The translations under genes were made by a program, and so were the position numbers. Positions 18,379 through 27,365 of a stretch of 64,000 bases of DNA are shown piece by piece. The notes beneath the pieces are model-generated. The model searched no databases. It saw only the letters and a program-made list of their open reading frames with translations, and was not told the DNA's origin. The number at the start of each line of letters is the position of its first letter. Within the stretch, counting starts at the first letter, position 1. Where the stretch lies: contig DGNS01000009.1 in the NCBI GenBank assembly GCA_002389045.1, positions 152,986 through 216,985 of the forward strand, written 5' to 3'. The stretch is from Thiotrichaceae bacterium UBA4486 (GTDB taxonomy: Bacteria > Pseudomonadota > Gammaproteobacteria > Eutrophobiales > Eutrophobiaceae).

Positions 18379-19194
18379 CTAGCGATTGAGAAAATAGGTA
18401 AAAATCATATCAGCCACGACAATATAGGAAATGGACAAAACCACGGATCGCGTGGTGGCCTTGCCGACGCCTTCCGCGCCACCACTGACCATAAAGCCGT
18501 TACTCACGCCGATGAGTGAAATGATCACGGCAAATACCACGCTCTTGATCAGCCCCTGGTAAATATCGTCCATCTTCAGAATTTCCAGTGTCTGGAATGC
18601 GTAGGCTTCAAGGCCGAGTCCAATCTCTACCGATGCGTATAATGCGCCGCCCAGGATACCGGCAATATCGGAAAAAAAGGTCAATGTCGGCAACATGATC
18701 AGCATCGCCATCAGCGACGGCGAAACCAGGTAGCGGACCGGGTTGATGCCCATCACGCGCAGTGCGTCCACTTCCTGGTTAACCTGCATGGTGCCGATAC
18801 GCGCGGCCAGCGCCGAGCCGGATCGACCGGCGACGAGAATGCTGGTAATCAAGGGTCCAAACTCCCGCGTCACCGACAGCGCCACACCGCCGACCACCTG
18901 TGACTCGGCGCCGAATATCCTGAGATTGTAAATGATCTGGATGGCCAGCATGATACCGACCGCGAATGACAGAATAAACACGATGGGTGCAGCGGCAATG
19001 CCGATGGCCATCATTTGCGAGAATATGGCCGGGGAACGCACCGGCTGTTTGAAAAACGGACCGCAAATGAGCCAGAAGAAACTCTCGATCAGAAGTGCAC
19101 AGAGGTAACCTGCTTCCTCCACGGCACGGATAAATACCCGTCCCGTATGCTCTACGAAAAGATAAACCGAGTTACGGCTGTCCGGTTCAGCCAT
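18379..19194 (-). CDS. MCE/Mla lipid transporter permease (MlaE-like)
   Basis: A 271-residue integral membrane permease of the MlaE family. About five membrane segments are seen, the first long hydrophobic stretch at about 45-85. Family signatures present are VGGVALSVTREFGPLITSILVAGRSGSALAARIGTM and VDALRVMGINPVRYLV. The start is set at ATG 19194 because it lies over the end of the STAS gene (8-base overlap) with GAGGAG upstream; a longer frame to 19266 would extend far into that gene. It forms the inner-membrane lipid channel. Confidence 0.92.
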   Translation of the reverse strand: MAEPDSRNSVYLFVEHTGRVFIRAVEEAGYLCALLIESFFWLICGPFFKQPVRSPAIFSQMMAIGIAAAPIVFILSFAVGIMLAIQIIYNLRIFGAESQVVGGVALSVTREFGPLITSILVAGRSGSALAARIGTMQVNQEVDALRVMGINPVRYLVSPSLMAMLIMLPTLTFFSDIAGILGGALYASVEIGLGLEAYAFQTLEILKMDDIYQGLIKSVVFAVIISLIGVSNGFMVSGGAEGVGKATTRSVVLSISYIVVADMIFTYFLNR

Positions 19195-19519
19195 CCTCCT
19201 CGAGCCGCTCCTCAATGTTTGCATGGATCGGAAAAACCTTGTCCAGCCTGGCCAGTTGCAAGACACTCATGGCCGCATCACTGACACCTATCAGCCCGAA
19301 CCGGCGTCCGGCTTTCTTGGCCGTCTGGTAACCCTCGACCAGACTTGCAACACCGGAGCTGTCGATGTAACTCACACCGGACAAATCAACCAGCAGGTCA
19401 TTGCCGGCTCCAAGTACATGCAGGATCTGTTTCCTGGCTTCCGGTGAGCATGAAAGGTCGATTTCTCCTTCCAGCTCCAGTACTACATAACCACCCTCTT
19501 CCCTTGTTGCATAATTCAT
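19187..19519 (-). CDS. STAS domain protein (anti-anti-sigma / MlaB-like)
   Basis: A 110-residue single STAS domain. The phospho-acceptor motif YIDSSGVASL (Ser54/Ser55) is intact, as in SpoIIAA/RsbV-type anti-sigma factor antagonists. The position directly before mlaE is that of MlaB, the STAS subunit of Mla transporters. It is also preceded by a matching HATPase kinase and SpoIIE phosphatase, the two enzymes that phosphorylate and dephosphorylate such proteins. It may therefore serve as a phospho-switch on the lipid transporter, a classical partner-switch antagonist, or both. Confidence 0.88.
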   Translation of the reverse strand: MNYATREEGGYVVLELEGEIDLSCSPEARKQILHVLGAGNDLLVDLSGVSYIDSSGVASLVEGYQTAKKAGRRFGLIGVSDAAMSVLQLARLDKVFPIHANIEERLEEDG

Positions 19520-19540
19520 TCTGTTTACTCTCTGGCTTCT

Positions 19541-19957
19541 TCAGCTTATTGTTTTCGTCATCTCGAGATAATTACCCTGGCGGTCCTCGAGATGCCCCAT
19601 TTCGTATTTATCCATGATCTCGCGTATGAAGTGGGTACCCAGCCCGCCGGGACGCAAGTCATCCAGTTGCCGCGGTTTAATAGTGTCCAGATCCACGGGG
19701 GCGGCAAAATCCTCCAGCCTGAACAGTAACTTGTTCTTATTATTGAGTATTTCGAGAACAATTTCACCTGAATCATCGCCCTTGTAGGCGTGTTGAATCA
19801 CGTTCATACAGGCCTCGTTGACCGCCAGCACCAGTTGATCCGCCAGATCACTCTGGCAACCCGCTACTTCGGCCACCCGCTTGACCAGAGGCCGGATCAG
19901 GCAAAGACGGTCAGCACTGGCCTGAAACCGCAATTCGAGGAGTTTTACAGCCTTCAT
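19541..19957 (-). CDS. HATPase anti-sigma factor / serine kinase (RsbW-like)
   Basis: A 138-residue GHKL-fold ATPase of the RsbW/SpoIIAB class. The N box is in VLAVNEACMNVIQHAY near residue 50, and the glycine-rich ATP lid is in RPGGLGTHFIREIMD near residue 108. Such proteins bind a target protein and phosphorylate the partner STAS protein on serine. ATG 19957 overlaps the upstream SpoIIE-gene stop by 4 bases; a GTG at 19969 would give four extra residues. No sigma-B-like factor is encoded nearby, so the released partner is unknown. Confidence 0.88.
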   Translation of the reverse strand: MKAVKLLELRFQASADRLCLIRPLVKRVAEVAGCQSDLADQLVLAVNEACMNVIQHAYKGDDSGEIVLEILNNKNKLLFRLEDFAAPVDLDTIKPRQLDDLRPGGLGTHFIREIMDKYEMGHLEDRQGNYLEMTKTIS

Positions 19958-21237
19958 TGACGGCAACACTGTATCATCATCATGGTGATGTCATCACGCT
20001 GTTGGCTATGCGGTTTACGAATTTCAGCAATAATATCTTCCAACCGGCGTGACGCCGCAACTCTCGAATTGTCCAGAATCAGCCGCGTGATGCCGGCAAC
20101 ATCCAGGGGATTGTTGTGTTCGTCCAGGGCCTCGGTAACCCCGTCGGTAAATAACCATAGCGTACCCGCGGCCAGGGGGATTTCCGTGACCGGATAATGC
20201 GTGCCGGAAAGAATGCCAAGCGGCGGCGCGTCCGCCGGATATTCCTCAAAGCGGCCGTCCACATGATGATACAGGGGTGGTTGATGACCGGCATTGGCCC
20301 AGCGGATGGTGCAATTCCGGGTGTCGATAAATCCGGAGACGATGGTGACAAACATGCCGTGCGAGACGGTCTCGCAGATTTCATCGTTGACCCGCTGCAG
20401 CAGTTCGCCCGGGTCGTCGACGGTTTTGGCCAGGTGATGCAGCAGGCTGCTGACCTTGGCCATCAGCAGGGCTGAATTCATACCCTTGCCGGACACATCG
20501 GCGAGATTGAAATAGATACGGCCGTCGGCGCGTTTGAAAAAATCGTAAAAATCGCCGGACACCTCGAGTGCCGGAACGTTCATGCCCTGCACGGGAAATT
20601 CCTTGTCGTCGATACGCGGTAACAAATCCAGCTGGATTTCCCGCGCCAGTTCCAGTTCGCGGCGCATGCGTTCCTGCTCGACCAGCGCATCGGCCATCTG
20701 GGCGTTGCGAATGGCCAGCGCTGAACAGGACGCCAAAGCCATGAGCAGATGTTTGTCATGCTCGCCAAACAATCCGTCATCGCTGCGCTTGTTGATAAGT
20801 TCCAGGGCGCCCAGACATTCACCGTGCATGATCAGCGGCGCACAGAGAATGGACCGGGTCACGAACCCCGTACCCTCGTCCACGCTGTTGGCAAAGTCCG
20901 GATCCTTTGATACATCCCGGACCATGCGGCACGACTTGTCCATGACGGTTTTCCCGACAATCCCCTGGGTGGACTTGAGTCTGAGCCCGCGGATGTCCAC
21001 CGGGCCTGCGCACTCGTGACAGACAAGCTCATGGCCATCGTTTTCCAGTAAAAAGATGGATGCCGCCTCGGCATTGAGATATTCCATAAACTGCTCGATG
21101 GCGTTTCGCAGGGTATCGGTGATATCCAGAGAGGAGCTGGCGAAGCCCTGGGTAATGTCAGCCAACAGGGCCAGCTGCTCCTCAAGGCTGTGATCGGAGG
21201 CAGTGTCAAACAGGCTGTGTACGTTACGGGCTTCCAT
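19954..21237 (-). CDS. GAF-SpoIIE serine phosphatase (RsbU-like)
   Basis: A 427-residue PP2C-like phosphatase of the SpoIIE/RsbU group. The N-terminal GAF sensor domain (about 25-175) includes ILCAPLIMHGECLGALELINK. A helical linker (LVEQERMRRELELAREIQLDLLP) transmits to the SpoIIE phosphatase domain (about 210-425), with VSGDFYDFF, FNLADVSGKGMNSALLM, WANAGHQPP, LWLFTDGVTEA and RDDITMMMI. These are the metal-binding aspartates. Expected to dephosphorylate the STAS protein two genes downstream. First gene of the tightly packed eight-gene leftward string; nth lies 71 bases upstream. Confidence 0.9.
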   Translation of the reverse strand: MEARNVHSLFDTASDHSLEEQLALLADITQGFASSSLDITDTLRNAIEQFMEYLNAEAASIFLLENDGHELVCHECAGPVDIRGLRLKSTQGIVGKTVMDKSCRMVRDVSKDPDFANSVDEGTGFVTRSILCAPLIMHGECLGALELINKRSDDGLFGEHDKHLLMALASCSALAIRNAQMADALVEQERMRRELELAREIQLDLLPRIDDKEFPVQGMNVPALEVSGDFYDFFKRADGRIYFNLADVSGKGMNSALLMAKVSSLLHHLAKTVDDPGELLQRVNDEICETVSHGMFVTIVSGFIDTRNCTIRWANAGHQPPLYHHVDGRFEEYPADAPPLGILSGTHYPVTEIPLAAGTLWLFTDGVTEALDEHNNPLDVAGITRLILDNSRVAASRRLEDIIAEIRKPHSQQRDDITMMMIQCCRQ

Positions 21238-21308
21238 GGCGCTATTCTGACAAATTTAATGCAAACAAGCGATTGGAACCCGGCTGAAAAAGCCGGTTGA
21301 ATGTATAT

Positions 21309-21971
21309 TTATTTCGCGACACCGTTCTCACTACCCCTGTACTTTTTACGCTCCGGCCATTCGCACAGGTCATAAATCACGCAGGCAGCACACTTCGGTT
21401 TGCGTGCCATGCAGGTGTAACGGCCATGCAGGATCAGCCAGTGGTGGGCATTCTTCCTGAATTCTTCCGGAATGTACTTCAGCAGTTTACGTTCGACCTC
21501 AAGTACCGTTTTACCCGGAGCAATGCGGGTGCGGTTGGCCACCCGGAATATATGGGTATCCACGGCGATGGTCGGCTCACCAAACGCCGTATTCAGGATC
21601 ACATTGGCGGTCTTGCGCCCGACGCCGGGCAGGGATTCCAGAGCCACCCGCTCAGCAGGTACCCGGCCATCATAGTTATCCACCAGGATACGGCAGGTTT
21701 TGATGATATTGGCGGCCTTGGCGTTATAAAGACCGATGCTTTTGATATGCTCTTTAAGGCCGTCAAGACCCAGTTCCAGAATGGCGCCGGGGGTATTGGC
21801 GATCCTGAATAACCCGGCCGTTGCCCGGTTGACACTGACATCCGTAGCCTGGGCGGACAGGATCACCGCGACCAGCAGTTCAAACGGCGAATGGTAAACC
21901 AGCTCGGTGGTCGGCGTGGGATTCTGCGCCCTTAATCGTGCAAAGATTGCACGGCGCTTGTTCCTGTTCAC
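21309..21971 (-). CDS. nth: Endonuclease III
   Basis: A 220-residue base-excision repair glycosylase/AP lyase that removes oxidised pyrimidines. The helix-hairpin-helix LPGVGRKTANVIL carries the catalytic Lys, and AVDTHIFRVANR the catalytic Asp. The [4Fe-4S] cysteines near the end fit C-x6-C-x2-C-x5-C. Length is normal. It begins 16 bases after an RnfE-like gene, mirroring the rnfE-nth order of many proteobacteria, although the rest of rnf is absent. Confidence 0.96.
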   Translation of the reverse strand: MNRNKRRAIFARLRAQNPTPTTELVYHSPFELLVAVILSAQATDVSVNRATAGLFRIANTPGAILELGLDGLKEHIKSIGLYNAKAANIIKTCRILVDNYDGRVPAERVALESLPGVGRKTANVILNTAFGEPTIAVDTHIFRVANRTRIAPGKTVLEVERKLLKYIPEEFRKNAHHWLILHGRYTCMARKPKCAACVIYDLCEWPERKKYRGSENGVAK

Positions 21972-21987
21972 AGCTGCTTTCCTGCAA

Positions 21988-22602
21988 TCATCCGCTCATC
22001 GTCGAATGGACAGTCTGCCGGTCCCGGTAACGGTTGATCACGGCAAGCAGCAAACCGATCAGGATCAGGGCGCCCGCGGTTTCTGCAACCATGGCCATTC
22101 CCCCGCCGGCCAGGGCAATGGAAAAATCGGTCCCGGTGATCATTTCTGAATCCTGAAACAGCATCCCGCCTGCAGCCAGTTCACGCAACATACCGACCAT
22201 GGACATCATTGCCAGATAGATGAGGCAAAGCCGGACAGTCTGCCAGGCGGCTGGCGTAACCGTATCTGTACTGTATGCGATTTCCGCGGGCACCAGCAGA
22301 CACAGGGGTACAACCACAAGCACCGGCAGGTAAAGACCGAACAGTTGATGGAGATCGGGCATGAATACAGCCACGAGTCTGTCCATGATACCCACAAACA
22401 TGGCCACCAGCAGGGTCGCAGCCAGCCACCTTTGCCGGACCGGAACCAGGGCGCGCAGCAGATGGATGGCAGCCAATCCCGGGACCGTCACCAGGGCAAC
22501 GAGCAGCCCGGCAACTACTGCTGAAAGCAGGGATTGCGTCATCGCCAGCAGGGGTGTCAGACCGACAATGACCAGGGATTCAGGCGTGATAATGCGTTGC
22601 AT
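21988..22602 (-). CDS. Orphan RnfE/RnfA-like membrane protein
   Basis: A 204-residue hydrophobic protein with about six membrane segments. The end half (LVPAEIAYSTDTVTPA, ELAAGGMLFQDSEM, GGGMAMVAETAGALILIGLLLA) resembles the Rnf/Nqr E-A-D subunit family of ion-pumping oxidoreductases, but conserved Cys residues are not evident. Position just before nth supports an origin from the rnfABCDGE-nth cluster. As no other rnf gene is present here, it either serves a complex encoded elsewhere or is a repurposed or decaying copy. Family assignment is moderate. Confidence 0.6.
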   Translation of the reverse strand: MQRIITPESLVIVGLTPLLAMTQSLLSAVVAGLLVALVTVPGLAAIHLLRALVPVRQRWLAATLLVAMFVGIMDRLVAVFMPDLHQLFGLYLPVLVVVPLCLLVPAEIAYSTDTVTPAAWQTVRLCLIYLAMMSMVGMLRELAAGGMLFQDSEMITGTDFSIALAGGGMAMVAETAGALILIGLLLAVINRYRDRQTVHSTMSG

Positions 22603-22715
22603 GTGCCGGACGCAGGATGGGTTGATAAACAGTTAATCCGGTACCGACACAGCCGGCAGGTTCAGTGTAAGATGCTCTTCTGTAAACTGTATCGTGATTC
22701 ATCGGAGCCCGGGTT

Positions 22716-23552
22716 ATGAAAAATATGGATGCCGGAACAGTAAAAGGTTTCGGTGACGAATGGAATACTTTCTCGCATTCGGATATTGACATCGAGAGCT
22801 TTCGTGACCAGTTCGAGCGCTATTTTTCCGTTCTGCCCGCGCATTGCCTGAATGCCGATACGCGGGCGTTTGACCTCGGTTGCGGCAGTGGACGCTGGGC
22901 CTGGTTCGTGGCCCCGCAGGTGCGTGAACTGTGCTGTATCGATGCCAGCGACAAGGCCCTTGACGTAGCCCGTCGCAACTTGCAGGCATTCGATAATTGC
23001 ACGTTCCACCTGGCCTCCGTGGATGATCTGCCCATGGCCGATGCCAGCATGGACTTCGGCTATTCACTCGGGGTCCTGCATCACGTCCCTGACACGCAGG
23101 CCGCGCTTTGCAGTTGCGCCCGGAAGCTGAAACCCGGCGGGATTTTTCTGGTGTATCTGTATTACGCATTCGATAACCGCCCGGCCTGGTTTCGGGGCCT
23201 GTGGAAATGCTCGGATATCCTGCGCCGGGGTATCAGCCGTATGCCTTATCCACCGCGCCTGTGGCTCAGTCAGGTGATTGCCCTCGGGGTCTACTGGCCA
23301 TTGGCCCGGCTGGCCCTGTGGCTGGAGAAAACCGGTGTCAATGTGAATAACCTGCCGCTGTCAGCCTATCGTCGCCTGCCGTTCTATGCCATGCGTACCG
23401 ATGCCCTGGACCGGTTCGGTACCCGGCTGGAACAGCGGTTCACCCGCAGACAGATTGAATCCATGCTCGTTGCGGCGGGTTTTGAAAACATCCGCTTCAG
23501 CGAACATGACCCGTTCTGGTGCGTATACGCCAGCCGTCCAAACGAAGACTAA
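22716..23552 (+). CDS. Class I SAM-dependent methyltransferase
   Basis: A 278-residue methyltransferase of the Methyltransf_11 type. S-adenosylmethionine motif I is DLGCGSGRWAW near residue 53; the acidic loop (CCIDASDKAL) and the motif SLGVLHHVPD near 120 follow. The middle (about 160-240) contains a hydrophobic, Trp-rich region (PRLWLSQVIALGVYWPLARLALWLE), possibly membrane-associated. Similar proteins occur in lipid or sugar modification, but the acceptor cannot be told here. Gene stands alone between divergent neighbours. Confidence 0.85.
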   Translation: MKNMDAGTVKGFGDEWNTFSHSDIDIESFRDQFERYFSVLPAHCLNADTRAFDLGCGSGRWAWFVAPQVRELCCIDASDKALDVARRNLQAFDNCTFHLASVDDLPMADASMDFGYSLGVLHHVPDTQAALCSCARKLKPGGIFLVYLYYAFDNRPAWFRGLWKCSDILRRGISRMPYPPRLWLSQVIALGVYWPLARLALWLEKTGVNVNNLPLSAYRRLPFYAMRTDALDRFGTRLEQRFTRRQIESMLVAAGFENIRFSEHDPFWCVYASRPNED

Positions 23553-23718
23553 AGAGCCGATTTCCTGGGATCAGAATCAAGCTCCGTAGCGGCTATCCGG
23601 ACACGCCTGCAGCCGCTTGAACAGCTGAAAAAAGGCTTGTTTTTATTGCTCTATGTTATACTCTTAACCACTAGGGGAAGTTGTATATTCATGCAGTTCT
23701 AACGCAGGGGAGTATCAC

Positions 23719-24855
23719 GTGAAATTTCGTCATATTGCAGGTCTTGCAGTTCTTGGCTGCACGGGTATCAGCACAGTCTGGGCAACGCCTTCGGAAATAC
23801 CCGAGGCCTGCGACGCCCAGGAAGCCCAGTTGACCGTGGTCATCATGGGGCAATTCAACAGCGACCGTTGTATCGACGGGGTCGCCGGCGGCGTTTTCAG
23901 CACCGAGGGCACCCGCAACACGGTCAGCACACTGGCCAATGATCTCAAGTCGGGACAATCCGATGAATCCACCGCATTCCTCGGTGAATCCAATATGCAG
24001 GGTCTGGCCGCGGGCAATCACCTGGCCGGCTGGGGTTTCTGGGCCACTGCCAGCTATCTCAATTACGACGGCGATAACAACCTTGAAGCCAATACGGTAA
24101 CGCCGCTGGCCAAGGTCATTTATGACGCCGACACCAAGAGCGTGCTCTTCGGCGCCGACCGGCTGTTTTATGATCGCCTGGTGCTGGGTGTCGCCGGCGG
24201 CTACGAGGACACCGACGTATTCACCTTCTTCAATGGCGGCAATACCGAGAGCGACGGTTTTACCGTGGCGCCCTATATGGCGTATCTGATCAATGACACC
24301 TTCAGCGTCGATGCCGCCTTCGGCTATTCATCCCTGGAAAATGATACTGATCGTCTCGAAATCGGCACGGGTTCCACCCTGACCGCGGATTTCGATTCCG
24401 ACCGTTTGTTTTTCAGTACCAACATCAATGCCGCCACCACCTACAATGACTGGTACCTGAGCGGTCGTGTGGGTTATCTGTACAGCCATGAGTCCCAGGA
24501 CGGCTACACCGAAACCGGCAGCACCGGCGGCGGCGGTAACCGCACGGTAGGGGAACGCGATGTCCATATTTCCCAGATCATCGTCGGCGGTGAGGCAGCC
24601 TACAACCTTGGTAAACAGGAAGCCTATTTCGGCGCCGCCTATGTCAATGACCTCAGCCGGGGCATCGGCCGCAACGCCGGCGGACTGCCGGGTGGTGTTG
24701 CACCGGATTTTGACGATGACGACGAAATCCAGTTGAATGCCGGCGTTCGCATGTATTGGACCCGCCTGACGGCCATCCTTGATCTGACCCACACGGTAAC
24801 CCGCAACAACTTTGATAATACCGGTGTGATGTTCACACTGCGCACCGATTTGTAG
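23719..24855 (+). CDS. Outer-membrane autotransporter-type beta-barrel protein
   Basis: A 378-residue secreted outer-membrane protein. Signal peptide HIAGLAVLGCTGISTVWA ends near residue 22. Residues of about 90-378 form an autotransporter-like 12-stranded barrel of alternating polar/aromatic strands (WGFWATASYLNYDGDNN, NTESDGFTVAPYMAYLINDTFSVDAAFGYSSLEND). There is only a short N-terminal region and no passenger. It shares the phrases GN(T/L)ESDGFTVAPY and LINDTFSVDA-type strands with the barrel proteins at 25.9 and 27.4 kb, so the three are paralogs. Function unknown. A strong terminator follows. Confidence 0.82.
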   Translation: MKFRHIAGLAVLGCTGISTVWATPSEIPEACDAQEAQLTVVIMGQFNSDRCIDGVAGGVFSTEGTRNTVSTLANDLKSGQSDESTAFLGESNMQGLAAGNHLAGWGFWATASYLNYDGDNNLEANTVTPLAKVIYDADTKSVLFGADRLFYDRLVLGVAGGYEDTDVFTFFNGGNTESDGFTVAPYMAYLINDTFSVDAAFGYSSLENDTDRLEIGTGSTLTADFDSDRLFFSTNINAATTYNDWYLSGRVGYLYSHESQDGYTETGSTGGGGNRTVGERDVHISQIIVGGEAAYNLGKQEAYFGAAYVNDLSRGIGRNAGGLPGGVAPDFDDDDEIQLNAGVRMYWTRLTAILDLTHTVTRNNFDNTGVMFTLRTDL

Positions 24856-24895
24856 ATTCAGCCAGACAACTTGATTGCATTTTAAGAATCACCCG

Positions 24896-24927
24896 CACCG
24901 CGTCGCCAAAGCACGCGGTGTTTTTTT
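24896..24927 (+). terminator. Rho-independent terminator
   Basis: Stem CACCGCGT (24896-24903) pairs with ACGCGGTG (24913-24920), followed by seven T. It ends the barrel-protein transcript and abuts the start codon of the next gene (24937). Confidence 0.9.
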
Positions 24928-24936
24928 ATCAACACG

Positions 24937-25791
24937 ATGCGACTGGTAACCTACCTGACTCCGGATGGCGTCGCGCATGTCGGCGCCGTTCAGGATCAAC
25001 ATGTAATAGATGCCGGTGAATCCTGGCAGGGCGCGGACGGCATGTTGCGCTTTCTTGAGCAGGGGGTAACTGCCATCGAGGCATTGCAATCCGCAGGTTC
25101 CGGTGCCGCCGCACTGCCATTGAGCGAAGTTATCCTGAAAGCGCCGATACGCCGGCCACCGAAATTTTTCGGTGTCAGCCTGAATTACCTGGACCATATT
25201 GAGGAAACCGGCCTGGAGCGGCCGGAATATCCGACCTTTTTCAACAAGCAATCCACCTGTGTCATCGGTCCCGGAGAAGCCATACAGCGCCCCCATATCT
25301 CTGACAAGCTTGATTACGAGGGCGAACTGGGCGTGGTCATCGGTCGTTTTTGTCGCCATGTTTCCCGCGAACGAGCCCGCGATGTCATCGCCGGCTATAC
25401 CATTGTCAATGATGTTACGGTGCGTGACTGGCAGATGCGTTCGCATACCTGGACGCTGGGAAAATCCTTCGATACCCACGGTCCCGTCGGCCCGTGGATA
25501 GTCACGCCGGATGCCATCGGCGATCCGCACAATCTGGACATCAAGACCTGGGTCAACGATGAACTTCGCCAGTCCAGCAATACCAGCCAGTTACAGTTCG
25601 ATTGTTACTATTTGATCGAATACCTGACCACGGTCATGACCCTGGAACCGGGTGACATCATCGCCACCGGCACCAGCAGTGGAGTCGGAGTCAAGATGAA
25701 ACCTCGCGGCTACATGAAGCCCGGAGACGAGGTTCGCATCTATATCGAAAATATCGGTGAACTGCGCAACCCGGTCGTACAGGAACATTGA
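24937..25791 (+). CDS. Fumarylacetoacetate hydrolase (FAH) family protein
   Basis: A 284-residue FAH-superfamily enzyme; members cleave or isomerise C-C bonds of 2-oxo acid-type compounds using a divalent metal. The metal-binding acidic residues appear in LDYEGELGVVIGR; others are FFGVSLNYLDHI near 73, FDTHGPVGPWIVTPD and the final GDIIATGTSSGVG. The exact substrate is not readable. ATG 24937 lies only 9 bases after a terminator T-run, with no ribosome site between; there is no better in-frame start upstream. Confidence 0.88.
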   Translation: MRLVTYLTPDGVAHVGAVQDQHVIDAGESWQGADGMLRFLEQGVTAIEALQSAGSGAAALPLSEVILKAPIRRPPKFFGVSLNYLDHIEETGLERPEYPTFFNKQSTCVIGPGEAIQRPHISDKLDYEGELGVVIGRFCRHVSRERARDVIAGYTIVNDVTVRDWQMRSHTWTLGKSFDTHGPVGPWIVTPDAIGDPHNLDIKTWVNDELRQSSNTSQLQFDCYYLIEYLTTVMTLEPGDIIATGTSSGVGVKMKPRGYMKPGDEVRIYIENIGELRNPVVQEH

Positions 25792-25895
25792 CGCTACACT
25801 CTTCTCTGAGCATTGCTTGAATATAATAAAGTCCTTTATTTTTATATGGTTAGCTATTATATTTAATTCAAATAGTTAACTTTTGAGCCAGGAGT

Positions 25896-27326
25896 ATGAT
25901 CCCTGAAAACAGGCTTTCCCTTGTTTTTCAATGCCTTGTGCTATTACTTGCGCTATCGGGTCAGGTCCGCATGGTGCACGCAACGACCTATCCGGATGTC
26001 GTCGGTTCGTTCTCAGGCACTCTGCAGGGTAAGTTCTTATCCCCCGTCACTCCAACTTCACAATCCGTTACCGTCATTATCGACCAGCAATCCAACGGCA
26101 GTTTCTCGGGTTCAATATCCGTCAGCCCGCTGAATGCGAGCACGACGTTTAACGGTACATTTCTCTCACAGACACAACTGGATTTTGTCTGCGTGGGTTC
26201 TCCCACGATTGCAGCCGGCCCGTGCTTCACGGGTACTTTCGATGGCGCCAGCCTGGTCATTCCGGCCGCGGGCCAGGCCGGCAGCATGGTGCTGGACCTG
26301 GTTGGCACACCGAACGATATCGAATTGGGCGGCAGACTTGCGTTTTCCGGTGCGCAGACTATCAATCCGGATTTCGCCCCGGGTACGGCCATCAAGGACG
26401 CCGGGACCATCCAGTCTGAAGTTATCTCCGTATCCGATCCGGTCCACAACCATCTGCGCAAGACCCTGCACGGTGATGCCCGTGGTAAGAGCCTGAATAA
26501 AAACGGCTTTCTTTATGAAGAAGAACGCGGTCTCAATGCCGGTGACTGGCAAATGGAGAACCTGGGCGTCTGGCTCAGTTATAACTACACGCAGAGTGAA
26601 AACGACTTCTTTCGCACTGCGTTTGAAAGCGACCGCCATACCGTTGTCGGTGGCGTGGATCTGACGCCGAATGACTGGCTGGTAGCCGGTCTGGCGCTGG
26701 CTTATGAAAACAGCGACACCGATACCGTGTTCAACAGTGGTAATCTGGAATCCGATGGCTTCACGGTGGCGCCCTACACCGGTATTCTGCTGTCGGATAC
26801 TTGGAGTCTCGATGCCAGTGTGGGCTTTTCGTTTATCGAAAATGACCAGTTCAGAACCGACCCGGCAACGGGCGCGCGAATCAGCAGTGCCCCGGATACG
26901 GACCGTTTCTATTTTTCCGCCAATCTGAACGGCATAAGCTACCTGGATAACTGGATCATCGGTGGCCGGGTCGGCACCCTGTTCGCCCGCAGCAAAACCG
27001 GGGATTTTATTGAAAGCGATGGCACAGCCGTTGGTAAACGGGTTACCAAACTGGGACAGATGCGCATCGGTGGCGATATCGCCTACAACTACGGCCGTTG
27101 GGAACCATTTGTCTCGGCCCTGTATGAATACGATTTCCAGCTGGATAAAATCTTGCTGACTACCGGTGCACAACCGGAAAACGACGACGATGATGTATTA
27201 TTTGCCGCCGGTATTCGTTATTTCAACAATGCGGGACTGTCCGGCAATTTCGAATACAGCAAACGTCTGCTGCGAGAAGATTTTGATGAAGACTCGCTCA
27301 CCCTTACAGTACGCTATGATTACTGA
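25896..27326 (+). CDS. Autotransporter-type barrel protein with GSFSG domain
   Basis: A 476-residue secreted protein. The signal peptide ends near residue 29 (MVHA). An N-terminal beta domain of about 150 residues has FSGTLQG and NGSFSGSISV repeats. A conserved linker (VHNHLRKTLHGDARG) precedes the C-terminal barrel (about 215-476), which ends in the aromatic TVRYDY. The barrel contains the paralog phrase NLESDGFTVAPYTGILLSDTWSLDASVGFS. Close tandem paralog of the next gene, which starts 39 bases later. Possible surface or transport role; no known function. Confidence 0.82.
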   Translation: MIPENRLSLVFQCLVLLLALSGQVRMVHATTYPDVVGSFSGTLQGKFLSPVTPTSQSVTVIIDQQSNGSFSGSISVSPLNASTTFNGTFLSQTQLDFVCVGSPTIAAGPCFTGTFDGASLVIPAAGQAGSMVLDLVGTPNDIELGGRLAFSGAQTINPDFAPGTAIKDAGTIQSEVISVSDPVHNHLRKTLHGDARGKSLNKNGFLYEEERGLNAGDWQMENLGVWLSYNYTQSENDFFRTAFESDRHTVVGGVDLTPNDWLVAGLALAYENSDTDTVFNSGNLESDGFTVAPYTGILLSDTWSLDASVGFSFIENDQFRTDPATGARISSAPDTDRFYFSANLNGISYLDNWIIGGRVGTLFARSKTGDFIESDGTAVGKRVTKLGQMRIGGDIAYNYGRWEPFVSALYEYDFQLDKILLTTGAQPENDDDDVLFAAGIRYFNNAGLSGNFEYSKRLLREDFDEDSLTLTVRYDY

Positions 27327-27365
27327 TATTGTCCGCCGAAAGAAACTGCGAACAGGTTTCAGCCC

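Noticed and set aside
22714..23169. Minus-strand open frame of about 150 codons
   Set aside because: It lies opposite the methyltransferase, whose motifs are clear; the reverse frame has no known features.
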